Shown here piece by piece: positions 50,831-59,362 of a stretch of DNA of 64,000 bases. Each line of letters starts with the position of its first letter. Within the stretch, counting starts at the first letter, position 1. The position numbers were made by a program, and so were the translations under genes. The notes beneath the pieces are model-generated. The model was given only the letters and a program-made list of their open reading frames with translations. It was not told the DNA's origin and searched no databases. The stretch comes from Parasutterella secunda (GTDB taxonomy: Bacteria > Pseudomonadota > Gammaproteobacteria > Burkholderiales > Burkholderiaceae_F), in NCBI RefSeq assembly GCF_023336895.1, contig NZ_JAMBLT010000001.1:62001-126000 (forward strand), read 5' to 3'.

Positions 50831-51646
50831 TTATGACTTTCCTAATTCATCAGCCAGGACTTGGCTTCTGTCGTAGGCGGCCTGGACAGCTTCATCCATC
50901 ATTTCCATGAATTGATGCTCATCCATAACTCTTAATGCCTCTGCGGTTGTTCCGCCCTTACTGGTGACATTTATCCGAAGCTGAGCCGGCGAATCGTTAC
51001 TGGCGACAGCCAACTTGGCCGCCCCCAAAACCGTAAGGATCGCCATTTCACGAGCTTTTTCTGGATCAAAGCCGCGCTTGATCGCTGCCGCTTCCAATGC
51101 CTCAATAAAGCGAAACACGTAGGCAGGGCCAGAACCGGAAACCGTCGACAACAAATCCAATTGCTCTTCGCTCTGAACAGTAATAATTTCACCCATCGCA
51201 CAAAGGATGCTTTGGGCGATTTCTTTTTGAGCGAGCGCATCATCGGGCACATACAAACCGACAACACCGGCTTTGACCAATGCAGGCGTATTCGGCATGG
51301 CGCGAACAAGGTTAAAGCTACCTAGCCACCTGGCAATATCACTGACTCGAATGCCCGCCGCAATCGAGATATAAAGCGCCCCTTCGCTAAAAAATTCTTT
51401 GCATTGTGAAATCGTTTGAGAAAGTCCCTGAGGTTTGACGGCTAAGACAACAACTTCGGCAGCTTTCAACCATTCTCCTGCTTTTAGGTGTGTATTGACG
51501 CCATAGTCCTTCTGCAACCGATCGCATTTGGCCTGGTTACGATCCATAACATCAATCAAATCAGCCGGATAACCTGCAGCCACCAATCCTGCCACCAAGG
51601 CACCAGCCATATTTCCGCCTCCGATCATTGCGACTCTTTTTTCCAT
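50831..51646 (-). CDS. proC: pyrroline-5-carboxylate reductase
   Basis: A 271-residue NAD(P)H-dependent enzyme for the last step of proline synthesis. Rossmann motif MIGGGNMAGALVAGL at the N-terminus, VVLAVKPQ near residue 68, MPNTPALV near 117, and the family signature around SGSGPAYVFRFIEAL and SKGGTTAEALRV. Length is normal. GGAGGA precedes the ATG. It lies nine bases downstream of yggS, a very common pair. Confidence 0.96.
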   Translation of the reverse strand: MEKRVAMIGGGNMAGALVAGLVAAGYPADLIDVMDRNQAKCDRLQKDYGVNTHLKAGEWLKAAEVVVLAVKPQGLSQTISQCKEFFSEGALYISIAAGIRVSDIARWLGSFNLVRAMPNTPALVKAGVVGLYVPDDALAQKEIAQSILCAMGEIITVQSEEQLDLLSTVSGSGPAYVFRFIEALEAAAIKRGFDPEKAREMAILTVLGAAKLAVASNDSPAQLRINVTSKGGTTAEALRVMDEHQFMEMMDEAVQAAYDRSQVLADELGKS

Positions 51647-51655
51647 GACATCCTC

Positions 51656-52348
51656 CTAACTTTTAGAATAATTTCTGGCTCCGAAAATGGCCGAGCCCAC
51701 CCGAACCAATGTACTGCCCTCTTCAATGGCGACTTCGTAGTCTGCACTCATTCCCATCGATAAGGTATCAAATGCATACCCTTTAGTTCGGCAGTCTTCG
51801 AAAATTTTTTTCATTCTTGCAAAGGTTTGTCTTTTTTCCGTCTCATCGGCATCCGCCTTCGGAATACACATCAAGCCTCGCAACTGAATGTTGGGCAATA
51901 ACGACACCGAAGCTAAAAAATCAGAAAGCGCCTCCGGAGCAATTCCGCTTTTACTTTCTTCATCATCGATATTGATTTCGACAAGAGCATTGATTGCCGA
52001 CATGTGAGCGGGGCGCTGTTCATTGAGCCTTTGAGCAATTTTCAGGCGACTGAGACTTTCTATCCACTGGAAATGTTCGGCCACTAAACGAGTCTTATTG
52101 GCCTGAAGGGGACCAATAAAATGCCACTCAAGTTCAATATCCGGATAGTGTTCTTTGAAAAACTCAACTTTAGCCGACCCTTCTTGGGCATAGTTTTCAC
52201 CAAAACATCGCTGACCGGCTCGAACAGCTTCTGCAATCGATTCAACAGGAAATGTTTTGCTGACGGCCAACAATTTCACTTCGCGACCGTTCGATGCCAC
52301 TTGAATGTACTGTCTAACGCCGGCAATATTTTCCGCAATAGTTGTCAT
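51656..52348 (-). CDS. yggS: YggS/PLPBP-family pyridoxal-phosphate homeostasis protein
   Basis: A 230-residue single-domain PLP-binding protein (alanine racemase-like barrel). The PLP lysine lies in LLAVSKTFP near residue 31, GENYAQEG near 50, WHFIGPLQANK near 75, and the C-terminal phosphate loop SMGMSADYEVAIEEGSTLVRVG near 198-219. It controls vitamin B6 homeostasis rather than catalysing a reaction. It is upstream of proC on the same strand and divergent from queH. Confidence 0.95.
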   Translation of the reverse strand: MTTIAENIAGVRQYIQVASNGREVKLLAVSKTFPVESIAEAVRAGQRCFGENYAQEGSAKVEFFKEHYPDIELEWHFIGPLQANKTRLVAEHFQWIESLSRLKIAQRLNEQRPAHMSAINALVEINIDDEESKSGIAPEALSDFLASVSLLPNIQLRGLMCIPKADADETEKRQTFARMKKIFEDCRTKGYAFDTLSMGMSADYEVAIEEGSTLVRVGSAIFGARNYSKS

Positions 52349-52416
52349 ATGAAAATATCCTCAACCAACCTGTGCAGTATACAATTGCCGCAAAGAAACC
52401 GTATCAATTTGATTTT

Positions 52417-53010
52417 ATGACTGACGTATTACTGCACTGTTGCTGTGCCCCTTGCTCGTCAGCTATCTTGGAATGGCTGATGCAAAATGACTATAAACCA
52501 ACGCTGTTTTACTTTAATCCCAATATTTTTCCCGATTCTGAGTACATCATCCGTAAAAACGAGCTCAAACGCTACGCGCAAGCGTTGGGTTTACGTGTCA
52601 TTGACGGTGATTACGATCATGCGAAGTGGAGACAAGAAATAAAGGGGCTGGAAATGGAACCCGAAAGAGGCAGACGATGCCAAGTTTGCTTCGATTATCG
52701 ACTGCGGGAGACCGCCAGGGTCGCCAGCGAGGAAAAAATAGAACTTTTTACCACTACGCTTGCTTCCAGCCGCTGGAAGGATCTCGAACAAATTAACAGA
52801 GCTGGACAGGCGGCCGAAAAACTTTATCCCGGTACACAATTTTGGGATAAAAACTGGCGAAAAGGCGGATTGCAACAGCGCCGGAGTGAGCTGTTAAAGT
52901 TAAACCGTTTTTACAACCAACTCTATTGCGGGTGCGAGTTCTCAATGAAGCGACTGTTGCCTGAGTCCTGTGAATTCATCCTCAAACAGGAAAAACCTCG
53001 TGAGATTTAG
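52417..53010 (+). CDS. queH: epoxyqueuosine reductase QueH
   Basis: A 197-residue metal-dependent enzyme that makes queuosine from epoxyqueuosine in tRNA, the non-homologous alternative to QueG. N-terminal LLHCCCAPCSSAIL, then FYFNPNIFP near residue 35, RCQVCFDYRLRETA near 88, FTTTLASSRWKD near 112 and the late YCGCEFS. The ATG at 52417 gives the usual compact start; upstream frame-open codons reach back to 52342 without a ribosome site. It fits with tgt and queA in this window. Its stop overlaps that of lgt. Confidence 0.93.
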   Translation: MTDVLLHCCCAPCSSAILEWLMQNDYKPTLFYFNPNIFPDSEYIIRKNELKRYAQALGLRVIDGDYDHAKWRQEIKGLEMEPERGRRCQVCFDYRLRETARVASEEKIELFTTTLASSRWKDLEQINRAGQAAEKLYPGTQFWDKNWRKGGLQQRRSELLKLNRFYNQLYCGCEFSMKRLLPESCEFILKQEKPREI

Positions 53011-53801
53011 CGCTTAATCGATCTTTGTGCCCACACCCAAACGAAGACTCCTATTACGATCAAGGGCAAGGAGAGCCACTGCCCTTGACTCAATCCCAGA
53101 GCTTGAAGTCCTAAAAATGAATCCGGCTCCCTGAAGAACTCAACGACAAACCGGCAAATCCCGTATCCGAGGCAAAAAAGTGCGGCCACCTTGCCAGGCG
53201 TTCTCGGACGTTTTGAATAAATCCATAAAACAACAAAAAGCAACAGACCTTCTAATGTCGCTTCGTAGAGCTGAGAGGGGTGTCTGGGTAACCCGTCTGC
53301 CGCTTGTGGGAAAATCATTGCCAACACAAATTCCGGCGAGCAAACGCGCCCCCACAATTCACCATTAATAAAGTTGCCTATTCTTCCAAAGAGTAAGCCT
53401 AACGGCACAAGCGGCACTACAAAATCAGCCAGGGTGAAAAAGTTAATTGATCTTGTTTTTGCAAAATAAAGCATGGCAATGACTACGCCAAGTATTCCGC
53501 CATGTGCACTCATGCCGCCGTCCCAAATTCGAATAATTTGAGACGGGTACGTCAAATAAAAATCCGGTTGATAAAACAGGCAATAACCCAATCGACCACC
53601 GATAATTACACCTAAAACTCCAAAAAATAATAAATCTTCAACTTTTTCAGCATCCATTTGACGCCACGAGTCTTTTTTTGCTCGATAGGTTCCAAGCCAC
53701 CAAAAAAGAGCAAAGCCGACTAAATACATTAAGCCGTACCAGTGGACCGAGACGGGACCGACAGAAAAAGCGATGGGATCAAATTGAGGATGAACGAGCA
53801 T
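53007..53801 (-). CDS. lgt: prolipoprotein diacylglyceryl transferase
   Basis: A 264-residue inner-membrane enzyme that adds diacylglycerol to the lipobox Cys of prolipoproteins, so it serves the many lipoproteins in this window. About seven hydrophobic segments; the HGGILG motif follows GGMSA near residue 98, and the Lgt signature GRIGNFINGELWGR lies near 140. The ATG at 53801 gives the canonical start near the first membrane helix; a longer open frame extends upstream but is not family-like. Its stop overlaps the queH stop by convergent overlap. Confidence 0.95.
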   Translation of the reverse strand: MLVHPQFDPIAFSVGPVSVHWYGLMYLVGFALFWWLGTYRAKKDSWRQMDAEKVEDLLFFGVLGVIIGGRLGYCLFYQPDFYLTYPSQIIRIWDGGMSAHGGILGVVIAMLYFAKTRSINFFTLADFVVPLVPLGLLFGRIGNFINGELWGRVCSPEFVLAMIFPQAADGLPRHPSQLYEATLEGLLLFVVLWIYSKRPRTPGKVAALFCLGYGICRFVVEFFREPDSFLGLQALGLSQGQWLSLPLIVIGVFVWVWAQRSIKR

Positions 53802-53894
53802 AAGTGTTTTTTGTTTCAAATTTCTTTCGCTTGCATTGTACCGACCCGATACTGTTGTGGTATCGTCAAGGCGTTTAAATTTTCGAGTTTTATC

Positions 53895-54683
53895 ATGTCT
53901 ACGATTGAACCGTTTGAGAAAAGTTTTTTTGACCAATACTGCTCGCACTTGGTACACACTCACCCGCTAGTGCACTGCATGACTAATGACGTTGTTCAGG
54001 AAATCACAGCCGATGTATTGCTAGCTGCCGGCGCCTCGCCCGCCATGATTATCGATGAACATGAAAGTGCTGATTTTGCTGCCATCGCCGACTGCTTGCT
54101 CATTAATGTAGGAACGTTGACGGATTGCCGCAATCTTGCCATGACACTAGCCATTAAAGCAGCCAAGAGCTGTGGCAAGCCTTGGGTGCTCGACCCTGTT
54201 GCTTCCGGCCTTTTACCATGGCGAGATGAAAAAATTGCTCACTTTTTAAGTCTCGGACCAACCGTTGTACGGGGCAACGCCAGTGAAATTCTAAATTTGG
54301 CCGGTCTAGGAGCCGGAGGACACGGCGTCGATAGCAAAGACGACAGCCGTCAAGCCGTAGAAGGCGCCAAAGAGCTCGCCTTGAAATACAAAACAATTGT
54401 TGCGGTCACGGGAGAAACTGATTTTGTCACTGACGGACAAAAAGTTTTCAGCATCGCCGGCGGCGATATCATGACCACTCTTGTGGTCGGCACCGGATGC
54501 TCACTGTCGGCTCTGGTGGCGGCATTTTGTGCCAAAAGCGACAATTACCTAATGGCAGCTGCCGCTGCACTCACCATGGCTAAACGAGCCTCAGAAACCG
54601 CGGCCGCCCAATGTCAGGGACCAGGCAGTTTCCATCCCGCCTATCTTGACGCCCTTTATTCAATCGCGCGAAAACACTTTTAA
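53895..54683 (+). CDS. thiM: hydroxyethylthiazole kinase
   Basis: A 262-residue ribokinase-like enzyme that phosphorylates the thiazole precursor for thiamine salvage. Signature: HPLVHCMTNDVVQEITADVLLA, split near residue 23, GASPAMIIDEHESADFA near 45, KPWVLDPVASG near 95, RGNASEIL near 130, and the catalytic GTGCSLSALVAAF near 200 (the usual GTGC loop). The start at 53895 gives the family length; upstream in-frame codons overlap lgt. No TPP riboswitch is visible upstream. thiE follows after ten bases. Confidence 0.95.
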   Translation: MSTIEPFEKSFFDQYCSHLVHTHPLVHCMTNDVVQEITADVLLAAGASPAMIIDEHESADFAAIADCLLINVGTLTDCRNLAMTLAIKAAKSCGKPWVLDPVASGLLPWRDEKIAHFLSLGPTVVRGNASEILNLAGLGAGGHGVDSKDDSRQAVEGAKELALKYKTIVAVTGETDFVTDGQKVFSIAGGDIMTTLVVGTGCSLSALVAAFCAKSDNYLMAAAAALTMAKRASETAAAQCQGPGSFHPAYLDALYSIARKHF

Positions 54684-54693
54684 GACGGCTCTC

Positions 54694-55335
54694 ATGTTAA
54701 AGAAAAACTGTAATTACTCCGTCTACCTGGTTCTTGATCCTGTGCTGACGGAAAAAATGGGAATGGTAAAAACAGCTGAACTGGCTATTGAAGGCGGAGC
54801 CACTATTGTTCAGCTTCGAGCACCTCAATGGAAAAAACGCCGTCGCTACGAATGTGCTTTAGCTCTAAAGGATGTCCTTCATGCCTATCATGTGCCGCTC
54901 ATTATTGACGACGATCTTGACATTGCCTTAGCTTGCAACGCCGATGGTGTTCACGTTGGCCAAAAAGATTTACCTGTTCATATCGTTCGGAAATTTCTAG
55001 GTCCGGACAAAATTGTCGGTCTTTCCATCAACAATGAGCAACAAATGTTGGCTGTTGATCCCAATGTTGTGGATTATGTCGGTGTTGGGCCTGTATTCTC
55101 AACGACAACCAAACCGGACGCCGAAGCGGCCATTGGGATTGACGGTTTAGCAAAATTAATGAAATCGTGTCCGGTTCCCGCTGTTGCTATCGGAGGCATT
55201 AAAAACCATCATATTGCTGAAATTGCCACAACCGGTGTTCAAGGAATCGCCGTTGTCTCTGCCATTTGCGGTCAAAATGATCCTCTTGGTAGCGCTCGTG
55301 AACTTTCTGAATTATGGAAACATTTTCACAGTTAA
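54694..55335 (+). CDS. thiE: thiamine-phosphate synthase
   Basis: A 213-residue TIM-barrel enzyme that joins the pyrimidine and thiazole moieties into thiamine phosphate. Features: VYLVLDPVLT start, IVQLRAPQWKKR near residue 37 (Q-L-R of the substrate site, although the usual RxK is RAP), IIDDDLDIALACNADGVHVGQKD near 70-95, GVGPVFSTTTKP near 128, VAIGGI near 170. Length is normal. It sits behind thiM, forming a salvage operon. Confidence 0.93.
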   Translation: MLKKNCNYSVYLVLDPVLTEKMGMVKTAELAIEGGATIVQLRAPQWKKRRRYECALALKDVLHAYHVPLIIDDDLDIALACNADGVHVGQKDLPVHIVRKFLGPDKIVGLSINNEQQMLAVDPNVVDYVGVGPVFSTTTKPDAEAAIGIDGLAKLMKSCPVPAVAIGGIKNHHIAEIATTGVQGIAVVSAICGQNDPLGSARELSELWKHFHS

Positions 55336-55416
55336 ACTAAATTAGTTGATTTACTGTGCGTTTTATCTGACTCGAACCATTAAAATACAGAGGGTTAACC
55401 CCGCGGATAAATATTC

Positions 55417-56868
55417 ATGAGTGAGGCATATAAAAACATTGAACAAGGGCGTTTTTCCCTCAGGGATGCTGAAGTCATTACTGAAGCAAAATTGCTTGAG
55501 CAAACACCAACTCTAAATTGGGAAAGCAGTGACGCCAATCGAGCCACACGACAAGCTGCACTTGCCGTTGGAGAAGACGCGAGCGCAGCTTCTTTTCTCG
55601 TTGCCAGAGCCCGTGTCGTTGAAAAAATGATTGTGGCCAAAAATCCGACCGTCAAACCCACCGCATTACGATTTACACCACCGGTCTGGATTAATGCCGC
55701 TCTCGTAGGTATTGCGTTTATCTTAGGGCTGTTAACCGACCAGTTTGCTTCTGAAAGTTCCAGAATCAACCTTCTTTCGCTGCCCTTTTTCGGTGTGTTG
55801 CTCTGGAACATTCTCGTCTATGTCATGCTCCTAATATCCGGCATTCGTCATAAGACTTCAAGGGATTTTCTTGGCTTAAGATCAGCTCTGGGTATTTTGG
55901 AAAAAGCTCTGACAATTAAGCAAGTCCGTTTGACAAAATCGATTACGACATTGCTGCAGCCTTTTGTCATGCATTACGCAGCACGGGCTTTTCACTTGGC
56001 CGCGCTCTTTTTTGTTCTCGGAATGATCTGTAGCGTTTTGCTTCGAGGTGTCGGCACTGCCTACACGGTCGGTTGGGAAAGCACGTGGTTTGCCAATAGT
56101 CCGGATATTGTTTATCAAATCATTGCCCTGACTTATGGCATCTTCACGAATTTTTTAGGCCCCATGCCTAATATTCTTGATGTTGCCAATATGCGTTTTG
56201 ATCGCCTATCGGTCAACGCCGTGGATGTTTCGGCCGGTCTGTGGCTGATGCGAATGATTTTTATGCTAGCGGTTTTTGTGGCGGTTCCACGCTTACTTTT
56301 AGCTCTCAAACACACGCTGCAAATTAATGCACTGAAAAAGAACTTCCCGTTGGATCTTTCTGAGCGTTACTATGCTGATATCCTGCGAACGTGGCGTTCC
56401 GAAGCGATGACATTGGATTTATTAGTTTCTGACCGAAGTGATAATCCTCAAAATATCGAAAGTATCTACCGTTTCGCCGAGGAACTTGGCTTTAATCTGT
56501 CTGAGGTAAAAACTCATCACTGGAATCCGGACACCGACGAAATGCCCTTGACGCTTGAAGCCCAAGGTCAATCTCAGCAAGTTTGGGTTCTGATGAACGC
56601 GACGACAACACCGGAAAACGAAGTCCAGGGTGTTGCACTTGAACAAATCAAAGCCAAATTGGGAAGCACTCCATTGGTTATTCTCGTTGACATGTCCTCG
56701 TACATGGCGCGTTTCGGTGATTTTTCTGATCGGATCGATACACGCAAGGAATTGTGGAAGAATTTCTCTGAAAGCCTTGGGCTGCCTGTAGTTTTTTACC
56801 ACTGCGGAATCCGCCCCGATCAACAAACTTGTGACGAATTAAAACTTGCAACCCAGCAAGCCCACTAG
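55417..56868 (+). CDS. DUF2868 membrane protein
   Basis: A 483-residue protein with four or so membrane segments in the first 300 residues (for example PVWINAALVGIAFILGLL, LLWNILVYVMLLISG and FHLAALFFVLGMICSVLL) and a soluble C-terminal third ending LKLATQQAH. It belongs to DUF2868, which regularly lies directly before a DUF3482 GTPase, as it does here (gap nine bases). The C-terminal half has a nucleotide-binding look (ALVI-type VILVDMSSYMARF near 425). No function is established for the pair; a membrane-associated GTPase system is plausible. Confidence 0.85.
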   Translation: MSEAYKNIEQGRFSLRDAEVITEAKLLEQTPTLNWESSDANRATRQAALAVGEDASAASFLVARARVVEKMIVAKNPTVKPTALRFTPPVWINAALVGIAFILGLLTDQFASESSRINLLSLPFFGVLLWNILVYVMLLISGIRHKTSRDFLGLRSALGILEKALTIKQVRLTKSITTLLQPFVMHYAARAFHLAALFFVLGMICSVLLRGVGTAYTVGWESTWFANSPDIVYQIIALTYGIFTNFLGPMPNILDVANMRFDRLSVNAVDVSAGLWLMRMIFMLAVFVAVPRLLLALKHTLQINALKKNFPLDLSERYYADILRTWRSEAMTLDLLVSDRSDNPQNIESIYRFAEELGFNLSEVKTHHWNPDTDEMPLTLEAQGQSQQVWVLMNATTTPENEVQGVALEQIKAKLGSTPLVILVDMSSYMARFGDFSDRIDTRKELWKNFSESLGLPVVFYHCGIRPDQQTCDELKLATQQAH

Positions 56869-56877
56869 GACTGAACT

Positions 56878-58329
56878 ATGTCTGATCAACAACTCATGCG
56901 TATCAATTTGAGCCTGGTATCTCACACCAATATCGGTAAAACGACTCTTGCGCGAACTCTACTGGGAAGAGACATCGGCGAAGTGGCCGATCGCCCACAC
57001 GTGACCGAAACCAACGATGATTACGTTCTGATCAGAGCCAGTGACGGATGCTCGGAATTGGTCTTGTGGGATACGCCGGGGTTCGGCGACAGTGTCCGTT
57101 TAGCCAAACGGTTAGAAGGCAGAGCCAATCCGATTGGTTGGTTCATGTCCGAAGTCTGGGACCGTATGTCTAACAAAGCACTTTGGCTCAATCAACGGGC
57201 ATTAAAACATGTCAGAGATACGAGCAGTGTGGTTCTTTATTTGGTCAACGCCAGCGAATCCCCGCAAGCTTGTTCCTACATCGCGGCTGAAATGCAAATT
57301 CTCTCTTGGATTGGCAAGCCGGTCATCGTGTTGCTAAACCAAATGGGTAAGCCCCGCGAACAAGATATTGAAGAGGCCGAACTCAAGCGTTGGCAGGATT
57401 ACATGGGACAGTATCCGCTCGTAAAAAATGTATTGCCAATGGATGCTTTTGCTCGTTGTTGGGTTCAGGAATTTGCTCTTTTTGATGCCATCGCAGAGGT
57501 CTTATCTGATGAACAAAAAGTGACATTTGAAGCGTTGCGTGAGGCCTGGAGCAGACAAAGACGAGCCGTTTACTCAACATCCATCGAAGCGATTGCCGAT
57601 TACATGACTCAGCTCGCCGTTGATCATGAGGAGTTGTCCAACTACTCGCTTACCGAACAAGTTAAAGATTGGGGTCGACGTTTAGGGGTCGTGAAACTGC
57701 AAAGCGGGCCGATTGAAGATGCTAAAAACGCTTTGGCAGCGCGAGCGGCCGATTGCCTTTGTGCGTTGACTCAGCGTCTAATTGATGCTCATCAACTGGA
57801 AGGATCGGGCGTTAAACGTGAAATCCTTCGTCGTCTGAAAACAGACTGGACCATTAACACGGCGGCCAATCCTAAGGGGGCTGCTATTGTCGGAGCCGTC
57901 GGTGCGGGAGCAGCAACCGGTTTGGCCGCTGATATCGGAACAGGCGGATTAAGCGCGGGCCTTGGCACGCTTCTCGGTACGGTTATCGGTGCCATTGGCG
58001 GTGCCGGCGCCGCACTAGCCTATAACCAAGTCAAGGGCGTTCATGGAACTCGAGTATCGTGGAGCAAAATCGCCTTGCAAAACTTTTTGTTGGAAGCTGT
58101 TTTGCTTTACTTAGCCGTTGCTCATTTTGGCCGTGGACGCGGATACTGGGAAGAAAGTGAAGCACCGGCTTTCTGGAAAGATGTCGTTATTTCAGAAATG
58201 AAAAAACTGCCGAAAGAATACGACACAACTCCATTGACCGATCCCGATGCAATTGAATCGTTGAGTAAGCAAACCACGGATACAGTCATCCGAGGAGTGC
58301 TTTACGACTTGTATAAAAAAGCGCCTTAA
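56878..58329 (+). CDS. DUF3482 GTPase
   Basis: A 483-residue GTPase, partner of the preceding DUF2868 protein. G1 reads SHTNIGKTTLART (Ser replaces the first Gly of GxxxxGKT), G2 Thr in HVTETND, G3 DTPGFGDS, and the expected G4 NKxD is LNQMGKP. A helical middle follows. A glycine-rich hydrophobic zipper (GAVGAGAATGLAADIG, GTLLGTVIGAIGGAGAA) lies at ~338-380, suitable for membrane insertion. These deviations suggest weak or altered nucleotide specificity. The gene is followed by a strong terminator. Confidence 0.87.
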   Translation: MSDQQLMRINLSLVSHTNIGKTTLARTLLGRDIGEVADRPHVTETNDDYVLIRASDGCSELVLWDTPGFGDSVRLAKRLEGRANPIGWFMSEVWDRMSNKALWLNQRALKHVRDTSSVVLYLVNASESPQACSYIAAEMQILSWIGKPVIVLLNQMGKPREQDIEEAELKRWQDYMGQYPLVKNVLPMDAFARCWVQEFALFDAIAEVLSDEQKVTFEALREAWSRQRRAVYSTSIEAIADYMTQLAVDHEELSNYSLTEQVKDWGRRLGVVKLQSGPIEDAKNALAARAADCLCALTQRLIDAHQLEGSGVKREILRRLKTDWTINTAANPKGAAIVGAVGAGAATGLAADIGTGGLSAGLGTLLGTVIGAIGGAGAALAYNQVKGVHGTRVSWSKIALQNFLLEAVLLYLAVAHFGRGRGYWEESEAPAFWKDVVISEMKKLPKEYDTTPLTDPDAIESLSKQTTDTVIRGVLYDLYKKAP

Positions 58330-58349
58330 TGGTTTTTCTCTTTTAATCA

Positions 58350-58373
58350 GGCTTGCCGCGGCAAGCCTTTTTT
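58350..58373 (+). terminator. Rho-independent terminator after the DUF3482 gene
   Basis: Perfect 8-bp stem GGCTTGCC / GGCAAGCC with a two-base loop, followed by TTTTTT. Confidence 0.9.
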
Positions 58374-58505
58374 ATTACTGATTTATGCCTATCAACACGG
58401 GAAATCCCTTAAGCCTGGCCCCTTATAGATATAAAAAAAGAGGCCTATTTGTGAAAAGCCAGCTCATAAAATAAAAACTATTCCAACATCAAAAAAAGGA
58501 AAACT

Positions 58506-59291
58506 ATGAAAAATCTTTCCCGTTCTCTCCTGACTATGTCCCTTTTGAGCGCTTTGGCTCTCGGCGCCGTTTCTCCTTCTTATGCCGGCGAGCGTTTGGA
58601 CAACATTATGGAAAAGAAAGTCCTTCGCGTCGGCACGCCCGGTGATTACCGTCCGTTTTCGATGAAAGAGGACGGGAAGTTTGTCGGACACGATATTGAA
58701 CTTGTTCAAAAAATGGCCGATGTGTACGGCTGGAAAGTTGAATTTGTGCACTCCAGCTGGTCGAATTTGGCCAAAGATATGGCCGCCAATAAGTTTGACG
58801 TGGCTGTAGGCGGTATTACACGCTCTCCGGCTCGCGTAGTGACCGGTGATTTCTTGCCCGCCTACGCACCCTTTGGCAAAGTGGCTTTGATTAATAAGAA
58901 AAATAAAAACAAACTGACTTCTTTGGAAAAACTCAATAACCCGAACGTAACGGTTATTAAAAATCCGGGCGGCACCAATGAACAGTTTGTCTTGCAAAAT
59001 TTAACCAAAGCTAAGATCCTGACGCACGAAAAAAATTACGAGATCCCGCAGTTAATTGCCGAAGGTAAGGGTGATGTCATGATCACCGAAAACGCAGAAG
59101 CCAAGCTCTACGCCAAGAAATATCCGCAACTGCACGCTCAGTTCTTGGATAAACCGCTTACTCCAGTGAACTACATGGGCTTTTGGATGCCGACTGACGA
59201 TCCAGACTACACACGTGTGATGAACTATCTGTGGAACTTGATGGATCTCCGGGGTGAATTAAAAGCCTTAGATGAAAAGTACGGCGTATAG
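58506..59291 (+). CDS. PheC-like periplasmic protein (cyclohexadienyl dehydratase / solute-binding family 3)
   Basis: A 261-residue exported protein (signal peptide ending SPSYA, ~residue 27). The fold is that of amino-acid-binding proteins: VLRVGTPGDYRPFSMKEDG near 39, HDIELVQKMADVYGWKVEF. The stretch VTVIKNPGGTNEQFVLQN near 148, then KGDVMITENAEAKLYAKKYP, closely follows the pattern of Pseudomonas PheC, which converts arogenate or prephenate to phenylalanine or phenylpyruvate in the periplasm. No permease or ATPase gene is adjacent, which also favours an enzyme over a transporter subunit. Both readings remain possible. Confidence 0.75.
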   Translation: MKNLSRSLLTMSLLSALALGAVSPSYAGERLDNIMEKKVLRVGTPGDYRPFSMKEDGKFVGHDIELVQKMADVYGWKVEFVHSSWSNLAKDMAANKFDVAVGGITRSPARVVTGDFLPAYAPFGKVALINKKNKNKLTSLEKLNNPNVTVIKNPGGTNEQFVLQNLTKAKILTHEKNYEIPQLIAEGKGDVMITENAEAKLYAKKYPQLHAQFLDKPLTPVNYMGFWMPTDDPDYTRVMNYLWNLMDLRGELKALDEKYGV

Positions 59292-59310
59292 CACCGACCT
59301 TTTCTCTGCA

Positions 59311-59340
59311 TTAAAAACGGCGCATTACGCGCCGTTTTTA
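59311..59340. terminator. bidirectional terminator between pheC-like gene and secF
   Basis: Stem AAAACGGCGC / GCGCCGTTTT (with flanking TTA), with A and T tracts on both sides. It serves the convergent genes on either side. Confidence 0.85.
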
Positions 59341-59362
59341 ATGGGATTAGAGCGGTTTGAAA

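Noticed and set aside
53802-53894. possible TPP riboswitch upstream of thiM
   Set aside because: The gap between lgt and thiM is only 93 bases and contains no CTGAGA or other conserved TPP-aptamer element.
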